64,000 nucleotides of DNA, taken from positions 154,778 to 218,777 of the forward strand of contig NW_003314263.1 of NCBI RefSeq assembly GCF_000143415.4. Direction: 5' to 3'. Each line of letters opens with the position of its first letter. Within the stretch, counting starts at the first letter, position 1. Positions 56,213-64,000 of this stretch are shown piece after piece. The translations under genes and the position numbers were made by a program. The stretch comes from Selaginella moellendorffii. Taxonomy: Eukaryota > Streptophyta > Lycopodiopsida > Selaginellales > Selaginellaceae. The notes beneath the pieces are model-generated. The model made no database searches and was not told the DNA's origin. It saw nothing but the letters and a program-made list of their open reading frames with translations.

Positions 56213-57726
56213 TGTAAGCGACTAAATTTTCCATTTTACTTTAGTCACTTAACCACACGTTTGACCACTTGGAGGAGTCTCACTCACAACCTCCATAAGT
56301 TTTATTCCGAAATTGGGGCTTGCTATCACCAAAAATGGCATCCATACCACTCAACCTTTGCACTTGGTCCAAATGCTCCATGTGTCTGATCCTATGGTCA
56401 ACACCCCAAGATACCACCGACATATCAGCCTGGTACGCTAAGGCTATGCCCATTCACCTTGGTCACACTAGTGGTCTAACACCACCAACCTCACAGTCCT
56501 GTCTCTCAAAGACTAAGTCATCCATCTATGAGTGATCATCCTAAATCCACTCTTTAGCATCTTTAGGATGTCTGCAAACATGAGGAATAACCTTCCCAAT
56601 ATCTCTTTACCGGTCCCCACCAAGTCCCTTTCTATCCATGGCCGTGTTCGCCAACACTGCCACTGGATAAGGGCCCATAGGCCCGACCACTAAGTCCCCT
56701 TATTCTCTAGAACTTCCTTGTCATGTGACCACTTCCTTGGTCACTACACCAGAGGACTCCTCCTCTTCCTTTCCACCATCTGGGACTCTAGGACAACATT
56801 TCGGAACACCGTGGCCCTATGCGAGCCTTGTGGGTACTCTCCCTGCTTTTTGCCTTTGGGTGCTCTAGCCTTGGGCTTAGAGCGAGGTTCCCTTGAGCCA
56901 TGCCAAGTATCCAAGTAGGTAGTGCCACCCACACTTGGACTGGGAGCAGTGACCATTTGATCTCCCAGGGGAACTAGAGTCGGCTCTTGAACACTTCACC
57001 AAGCTACCCCGTTTGTCAATTCATATTCACTCTAGCCTTGGACTTCCTAGTGGTCATCTCATCACCCAACAGCTGGGTATGGCCTTCCTAGGCTAAACTG
57101 GCCTTACCCCTAGCCAAACTGGCTCTACTGGGGTCCAACCCCCACACTCTCCCTACTATACTTTTGGAACCCCTTACAGCGCCCCCCCGCCCCTTACAGC
57201 CCCCCCCCCCCCCCCTCTTGGGGGACGATCGCTTTGGGCTTTCACCCAACAGCTTGTATTAATATTCAGACTTGGACTCAGTCTCGGTCTCAGACTTAGA
57301 CTGGGTCTCAATCTCGGTCTCAGTCTCGGTCTTGGTTCCATCTCGGGTCCATCTCGGACTCCATCTTAGGTCCATCTCGGACTCCATTTCGGGTCCATCT
57401 CGGACTCCATCTCGGACTCCATCTCGGGTCCATCTCGGGTCCATCTCGGACTCTATCTTGGGTCCATCTTGGGTCCATCTCGGGTCTATCTCAGACTCCT
57501 CCACGTGTCATATGTTGGTCCTATTATGTCCTTTTTCTAAAGACTCACTTACTGCTTGCTTTGTGCTTGTTCTTCGAGCACTTCATTGGGAGTTCCACTC
57601 CCACTCACGACTTTTCAAGTTGGAGCTTTTAGTCCAAACGTGTTATGCTCATTTGGCTTTCGCTTCGGCTACTACCACGTGGCAGCCTTTCGGCTCCACT
57701 TTGGGCTTTGGGATTTGTGTCTCACA
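56213..57726 (-). repeat. Family-A 5' LTR of copy II (1,514 bp)
   Basis: TGTAAGCGACTAAATTTTCC ... TTGTGTCTCACA. Minisatellite in reverse at about 57,260-57,495. Two C-runs near 57,180-57,215 interrupt the sequence. Confidence 0.9.
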
Positions 57727-59680
57727 AATGTGTAGTACTCCTTGGCAAGGTGCAGTACCTTGGTCATTTTGTTGATCATTTTTTTTATCACACTGCACCA
57801 TTGTGAGCATTATTGAAGTCATCAACATCATCTTTCATCTAGTCTATGGACTGTAAATGGGCATTTATAGATCTCAAAGAGCTATTGACGACTCCTTCGA
57901 TTTTGGCATATCCTGACTACACTTGACCTTTCATTTTGCACGTGAATGCTTTTGATATCGGTCTTGAAAGTGTGCTGATACAAGAGAGCCCGAGTGTGTT
58001 TAGTTAGTGCCATCCAATTGCATATATCAATCATACATTACAATCAGCAGAGGTGAACTACTCTACGATAGATAAAGAGTGTTTAGCAATAGTTTAGGGT
58101 TTTGAGAAATATTATGTATATTTACATGGTTCTCAGACATTACTAAAAAATGATTAAGCTGCAACTATTTCATTATTGAAGTGGAAGAATTTAATTGGCC
58201 ATATTGCTCGATAGGTTTTGAAACTTTAGATATATGATTTTGATGTTATTCATCACCTAGAAAGTTCTATAACAGATGTCAATGCCTTGTTTTGAACTCC
58301 TTTTTTTTCTTCACTCTCTTCTCATGTTTCTAATAAGCCCATTGTTTCAGCATTTATAAATTTTTTGGATGAGGATTCCGTGCTATTGGTGGTTGTTGTA
58401 CTTGACGTTTAGTGTCCACAAAGTGCAAAACAAAATTTACCTTTTCTTGACAAGGTTCATGAAGCTTAAAAGATTGAGCCATGGACTTGAAGGCTTTACG
58501 ATAGGTTTGAGAATTTTGCATCAATTGCTGATGACTTGCCATTTTAGTATTTACATTCTCAATATCATTTTAAGGATGGTCTTCTTTATTTTATTGGGAC
58601 AGATCCTAATGATCATTTATGGTTGGTGGTGCCTTCAATCTTTATTCGACATTTTTTCCATGTCTATCATAATTCTCCTATTCTAGGTGGGGATATGGGA
58701 CATTGTCGTATAATTGAGAAGTTACACATATCTTTTTATTAGCCAAAAATGCACCATGATATTATTTAGTATATGCGTAGTTGCATTTGGTGCCAAGCTC
58801 GTAATACTCCCCCTCATGTTACAGAAGGACAGTTGGAGTCAATTGCAATTTTCTGTTTGTTTAAATTGGTGGCATTTTATTTGATGGGACCTTTTCCACG
58901 ATCGACTGTTAGTAATGAGTATGTCATTATTGTTTTTGACTACTTGACTCATTAGGTAGAAGTCAGTGCTCTTGCTACTGCATATGCAACTAGTATTGAA
59001 TACTTCCTCCTCAATCAAGTGGTGTTCCAACATTTTTGTCCGGAGTGGATTCTTTCGGATAATTGTCTTGTACTTATGGCTGAGGCATTTCATGTTTTGA
59101 TGTCTCGGTTGGGGATATGCCACATTTTCATAAGTTCTTATCATCTACAGTCAAATAATTTGGTGAAACGACTCATTCAGACCTTCAAAGGGATGATTGT
59201 GAAGTATGTGAACTTTCAACATTTAGATTAAAATAGTTATTTGCCATATCTTCAATATATGTATGTTATAGGGATGAAGAGTTCTATTGGTGTTTCACCA
59301 TATAAACTCTTATATAGTCATGATTTAATATTGTTAATGAAGTTGAGTTTATCTCCACGATTGCCATAGGTTATTGATACTAGGTCGTGAGATCAATATT
59401 TGATGAGCATTCTTCCATTTGTCCAAGCAGAGTTTGTTAAACACTTGGGCCGTATCCAAGTGGGACAACTAATGGAGTATAAAGTGGATGACTTGGTGCT
59501 AGTCCATTTTCCCCATCTTATAGTATATGGTTTATCTAAAGGGATTTTTGCTTAGTGAAAAGGACCGTTTTGAGTGTTGCAGCAAGTTGGACTACAAGTT
59601 AATAAGGTATGGCATAACCTACAGCAAGCCAATCCTCCAGAAATTATGTATGTGTAGTAATTGAAACACTTCATACAAAG
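57727..59680 (+). pseudogene. Decayed gypsy element D: RNase H and integrase part
   Basis: It resumes the RT frame broken at 34,403 (VVLLGKVQYLGHFVDH). It then shows RNase H-like pieces (IDKECLAIV, FEKYYVYLHGSQT) and integrase remnants: WCQARN, FDYLTH, PEWILSDNC and a region matching the D-D-E core in which the first Asp and the final Glu are lost (LVKRLIQTF). Many stops are present. It is the oldest retroelement of the nest. Confidence 0.8.
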
Positions 59681-60788
59681 GGATTAGGAACAATTAACAC
59701 CACTTACAAATCCACCAATACCTCCTCCTAATGTTCCTCTTCATCCCGACCAATCCACGAGAGAACTTTAATAGTCTTCTATCATGTGGATGATATGAGG
59801 TCTAAGTGTACAACTATAATGCCATATGCTAATATTAGTATAGTGGGATTTTAGTAGTTGTTGGATTGGTTTCAATTCGGACCTATATAAACTAGGGTTT
59901 TTGGGCTAATTAATATATACATTTCTTATATTCTCTTTCCATATTCCATACAATCACATATTGATACTATAAAAAATTATATCATATTAAAAAAATTTCT
60001 TCAAGAGATATATTTTCTTGAATAAGTGTAATACTTCTATATTTTTAATAACTATGATTTATTATTTATTTATAAAGTAAATAACCTTGTGAATTATTAT
60101 TATTTATATTTTTTACTATCCAAAACTCTAAATGGTAAATTCTGGAAATTTAATATAACTTTTTAAATTTAATTTACAATATAAATCTATATTATAATAA
60201 GACCCTATTTATACTATAAAAAACTATCATATAAACTATATTATAAGACCATCTGGAAGCCTAAGTGTTTACTAGATAAAACATTTATGCTAAAAATAAG
60301 AAATGAATAAATAATCTTAAAATATAAATATTAATTTTGGCATTGATCACCTTCTAAAGAAATATATATAATTAAAAATTCTAAATACTATTATCTTATA
60401 TTAATACTTAAAAAAGATTATTTTATTTTATTTTTCTAAACTTTAATTTGGATAAATTATGCTTAAAAATAAAAAAATTAAATATCTAGTAATTGGTATT
60501 TAAATCTGCTTATATAAGATACTATCTAAGTTTAGCATAGTAACATATATACATAGACATACTAGGAGCATAGTATAAATTATTTTATTTATTTTCCTTT
60601 AAAATTTTAAGTTTATTTTATTATTGCTCAAATTTTTATTTATCTAAATATAAAATGAATTAAATACTTTATCTTGACAGTATCAACTTTTTAATGTGCT
60701 TTCTTTCATTCTTATATAAAATAATAAAAATTTAATCAGACAATTTAAAAATTATTTAAACTAATAGAAGTGCTTTATAATTAGAAAT
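59681..60788. other. End of gypsy element D, then AT-rich sequence without a gene
   Basis: To about 59,900 there is 3'-end-like gypsy sequence (CTATATAAACTAGGGTTTTT). From there the base composition changes sharply to AT-rich with no frame or RNA gene that I can support. Confidence 0.6.
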
Positions 60789-61655
60789 TTACAATTTACA
60801 AGTAAAACCACTTTGCCATGTTGGTATATTTGGAATTCCATCCTTAGAAATTATTAAATTACAATCCTTTTGAACATGAAATATTGATAGCATAACACAA
60901 TTATAGCTTCTACAATAGCTTCCACTTGACCAGTAATTATTTATATCAAAAGCTCCATATAAAACAAGATTGCCATCTTCTTGCATTCTCAAGTTACAAT
61001 CAAAACTTTTCCCATATGTTTCTGTACTCCAAAATGCATTAGTAGCAATGTAAAATACAACATTACAATCATATTGCATAATTATTGTAAAATATTTTGA
61101 ATAATCAATTAATTCTTGTCCAATTTTTAATGTTGCCAATGGCATGTTCTTATACCCACTTATAAGTCTAGTATTCAGTGGGTTACAGAAGTAAGAAACT
61201 TTTGCTAATAGTGTAGTACTAGATGGAGATTTTGGGAAATAATCTCTTATACTATATAATAAACCAAATACTCCAACCTCTGGATCAAAAATAACTGTTA
61301 GAAAATGTGCTGCATTATTTCTTATAATAATTGGGATAATTTCTCTACTAGCTCTTGTGAGTACACCCACTACTCTATTATTTTCAACTATTCGTCTTCC
61401 TTGAGAATCAACACCACAATCTATATAACTTGAAAATATGAAAACATTTAAATTAAATGTTAATCCCTCCATCCCTCCTATACTGAAGGGCATTGTTGGA
61501 GTAGATTCTATTGGTGTGTGTCCTCCTGAAGGAAGTGCAATTACAATGAAATTTATAAGAGCACTAACAACAATAACAGGATCTATATTCATTGCTGTTA
61601 GAGCTCCTTGATGTGCAAAATATACAACATGATACTCATTTGTAGTAGTGATCAT
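60789..61655 (-). CDS. Protein with C-terminal GNA/bulb-type mannose-lectin domain
   Basis: A single intact exon of 288 codons from ATG 61,655 (seven in-frame codons upstream lack an ATG). The C-terminal ~100 residues carry B-lectin sugar-binding motifs of the QxDxNxVxY type: QYDCNVVFY (about 194-202) and QEDGNLVLY (about 225-233) match fully, and QKDCNLIIS (about 262-270) is degenerate. The N-terminal ~190 residues (including LPSGGHTPIE, VVGVLTRASREIIPI) form a domain I do not recognise. I see no clear signal peptide, so cytoplasmic location is possible. Known GNA-like lectins bind mannose and act in defence or signalling; the specificity here is inference. It sits alone in an AT-rich island among retroelements, with AT-rich codons. 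A TATATA run lies at about 61,710-61,730 upstream. Recent transfer or a displaced host gene are both possible. Confidence 0.75.
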   Translation of the reverse strand: MITTTNEYHVVYFAHQGALTAMNIDPVIVVSALINFIVIALPSGGHTPIESTPTMPFSIGGMEGLTFNLNVFIFSSYIDCGVDSQGRRIVENNRVVGVLTRASREIIPIIIRNNAAHFLTVIFDPEVGVFGLLYSIRDYFPKSPSSTTLLAKVSYFCNPLNTRLISGYKNMPLATLKIGQELIDYSKYFTIIMQYDCNVVFYIATNAFWSTETYGKSFDCNLRMQEDGNLVLYGAFDINNYWSSGSYCRSYNCVMLSIFHVQKDCNLIISKDGIPNIPTWQSGFTCKL

Positions 61656-62060
61656 ATTTATAATTGAAGAAATCAAACTTATCTATATTATATATGATAT
61701 ATGTGTGTTTATATATATATATATATATATAAACTTGAACCTGTTTCAAGAAACTATTATAATACTATAATATAATATTTATCATTTTATATTTTACCTA
61801 TTCATAAATGATAATACTTCTAAATATTATTATTTTTTATTAATCATATTTTGCTAGTATAGTTTTCTTGCTAAGAGTTTTTTTAATTTTTTATAGAACA
61901 TTATTTAATCCATATAATCCAATATAATATTTTCATAATGTTTTGTATATATTATATACACAGAAAGTTACCACTATTTATAGACTATTAAATTATATTA
62001 AATATATTAAAATTAGTTTCTATAATATATTTATTATAATTGAAAAAATCTAGCATTAAG
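61656..62060. other. AT-rich upstream region of the lectin gene
   Basis: Contains a (TA)n tract at about 61,708-61,731 and TATATAAA. It is a plausible promoter region, with nothing else recognised. Confidence 0.4.
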
Positions 62061-62171
62061 AATTTGTAAGATAAAAATGGCTTGAGGGAAGGTCCATTAG
62101 ACCCTCTTTCTCTATTGGTTAAGAATTCTGGGATATAACTTATTTGTGGAGTTTGTGACACACTTCTTGTT

Positions 62172-62390
62172 GTGGAGGATCCCAAGGCAGTTTTTGAGAA
62201 GGAGGCTGATGATTTTGTGCTTATTGGGACTGAGAAACCCCTGTGCAACAACTCTTTTCTAAGTGAGCAGAAAAATCTAGTTGCCTCCAATGAATCCCCA
62301 AGAGCGGATCTACCACAGCCATGGGGATTGCAACTGGTCACCATAGTGTGGTGCTTAACATCCACCCTCAAGTCTCTTCATGTGTACTAA
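62172..62390 (+). other. Open frame of unknown meaning
   Basis: 72 codons (DPKAVFEKEADDFVLIG...) with a GC content higher than the AT-rich island to its left. It may be part of an exon or a transposon fragment. A 127-codon frame on the opposite strand overlaps it. I recognise neither. Confidence 0.2.
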
Positions 62391-62399
62391 CTCTGCCTT

Positions 62400-63305
62400 T
62401 ATAGTAGATCTTTTAGGTCCAAGGTCTTTTAGGTCTTTTAGGTACTTTATTATGCAATCTTGTGAGCTTAGCAAGCAATGTGTTTAGGATTCAGAATGCA
62501 ACCAGCATATTCATGACAAAGAAGCTACACTGTAATAAGGTATCTTGATGACATTAGACACCACAACTTCTTTGGCCACTCTGATCATCTTCAACACATC
62601 CCAACTTAACTACTCCTCTATTAGTGAGGCTTCCCACTCTACCACCACAAGCCAGCCCCAATGGGGATGTGACCATGCTGTAAAGGTGGCAAGCAAGCAA
62701 TAGTTTGACTTTCAATATCCATCCTAACTATTTGGCACCTTTTGCCAACTTCTTCAACTTCCCACCAATGAAAAATTCTGACTTCATCCTATTGAGTTTG
62801 AGGCATTTTCCCCCAATGCTACTGACCCTTTGTTTGACCACTAGATCTGCATTATTGATGGATAATGACCTTTCCATCACATAGAGACTCCCATTTGTCT
62901 AGAAGGCAATAGACTTCATGGACTCCTCACAATAGGGAAGTTCATCACTTTAGTCACGATCTAGCTCTTGAGGGTGACTCCACTAGCTTCAATGACATTT
63001 CCAAGGCTCTCTTCAACCTTTTGGGATGAGTTGCAACAAAGCTACATTATAGTGGATGGTCAACATATGTGTTATGACCCAATGCTAAATAATAATATAA
63101 AGAGGTTTAACCTCACCTAGATTATGTTATTCTTCCTCTTGATGTTCCTCACCAATCAACCACCCTTAAGCTACTTCAAATGCTCCAAGTTAAGATCCTT
63201 ACTTTATATACCTTTGAGCTTATTTTTGACTCATTTGACCACGTGGTCAAAGCTGACCTTTACCAATTCTTCCCCGCAAAAAAGTTTTTATCCTAAGGAT
63301 GAGTT
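62400..63305. other. Unassigned, retroelement-like sequence
   Basis: No supported gene. The composition (CTTCAACTTCCCACC..., CTACTTCAAATGCTCC) resembles the reverse strand of non-coding LARD internal sequence, and it leads into a family-A LTR, so a decayed LARD is likely. Confidence 0.35.
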
Positions 63306-64000
63306 TGTAAAAAATTAATTTTTTCATTCTACTTTAGTCATTTAACCATGTTTTTGACCATTTGGAGGAGTTTCACTCACAACCTCCATAAGTTCTTATC
63401 CTAACTTAGGGAATTTGCTAGCTCCCAAATATGATCTCAAAGCCACATTGATGAAACACTTAGTCTAAGTGTTCCATATGTCCAATTTCACTTTAGATAT
63501 TTGCTAATACCACCACTAGTTTATGGCCTAATGGCATATCCACTAAATCCCATTAACTTTAAGGATTTCCTCATCATATAATCATACCCTTGGTCACTAA
63601 GCAAGAGGGCCATTCCTCTTTATTTCCACAGTCTGACACTTTGGGATAACATTTTAAAACACTGTGGTTCAATACAAGCTTTTTAAGTACTCTCCCCACC
63701 TTTTGCCACCAGGATACCTCAGCCATATGGCTAGAAATAGGTTTCAATAAGCCACACAAGGTATCCAAGTATGTAATACCACCCATACTTGGATTGGGAA
63801 TATTGATCATTCAATCTTTTGAAAGAGCTAGAGCTAACTTTTGAATACTTCACTAAATCACCCCACTTATCAATCCATGTTCACTTTAGCCTTAGACTTT
63901 TTGGTGTTTATATCATCACCCAACACATAGGTATAACCTTATTTAGTCACACTAACCTTCTTTAACCATACTAGTTCCACTAGATCCTGCATCAGTCTCT
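63306..64000 (-). repeat. Old, diverged family-A LTR running off the window
   Basis: It begins TGTAAAAAATTAATTTTTTC and keeps the order of family-A blocks (CATTCTACTTTAGTCA, GGAGTTTCACTCACAACC, GGTATCCAAGTATGTAATAC) with many substitutions. It is clearly older than the other copies. Confidence 0.75.

Larger units (their letters stand above)
34404..57726 (-). mobile_element. LARD family A copy II, itself interrupted
   Basis: Near-identical flanks GATGT (34,399-34,403) and AATGT (57,727-57,731) bound it, and the decayed RT/RNase H frame is continuous across them. Its 3' LTR (34,404-34,761 and 51,719-52,866) is split by a chromovirus-related composite. The internal region 52,867-56,212 has no coding capacity, and the 5' LTR is 56,213-57,726. 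Confidence 0.8.

Overview
The window looks like a piece of a land-plant nuclear genome, probably a non-seed or otherwise repeat-rich plant. The evidence is TTTAGGG-type telomeric heptads, chromodomain-bearing Ty3/gypsy elements primed by initiator-Met tRNA, spliceosomal introns and the absence of bacterial-style operons. I cannot name the species. Almost everything here is mobile DNA. All coordinates were worked out by eye from the sequence.

Left third (3,286-23,335). This is one DNA transposon of about 20 kb with a perfect 23-bp terminal inverted repeat (TIR) and a 6-bp target duplication (TTGTGA). It sits inside the internal region of an LTR element. It carries two genes transcribed outward from its middle. 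On the minus strand (9,321 to 3,726) is an 11-exon gene for a protein of about 1,635 residues with a ParB-like segment, a methyltransferase-like segment and an acidic tract. On the plus strand (18,676 to about 22.7 kb) is a protein with two Tnp1-like N-terminal repeats and a DUF7869-type D/D/HxxED core, the likely transposase. Part of the plus-strand gene was tandemly duplicated (10,589-16,787 and 16,788-19,999), and a gag-only insertion later entered the first copy. More than 30 copies of a roughly 22-bp palindrome (core TGGCRTGWGGCC...) are scattered through the element and through the right end of a second copy at 1-1,494. I see none as complete palindromes in the other 40 kb. Several of these palindromes make up nearly the whole of 35-49-nt introns, and others lie in frame inside exons. 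This is the most interesting system in the window.

Right two thirds (23.3-64 kb). This is a nested stack of retroelements that can be ordered by 5-bp target duplications. LARD family A has LTRs of about 1.5-1.9 kb containing a GAGTCCGAGATGGA-type minisatellite and no coding internal region. A family-A 5' LTR at 23,695 is split by a chromovirus (23,902-33,185, duplication CACCG), whose own LTR is split by a solo family-A LTR (30,932-32,870). Further right, a decayed gypsy element (33,728-59,7xx) is split by a family-A LARD (34,404-57,726). That LARD is split by a chromovirus-related composite (34,762-51,718), which in turn contains another LARD A (38,603-45,138). All the retroelement proteins carry stops or frameshifts.

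Right end. An AT-rich island (about 59.9-62.05 kb) holds the only non-transposon gene I recognise, a single-exon protein with a GNA/bulb-type mannose-lectin C-terminus. It is followed by unassigned sequence and an old family-A LTR that runs off the window.
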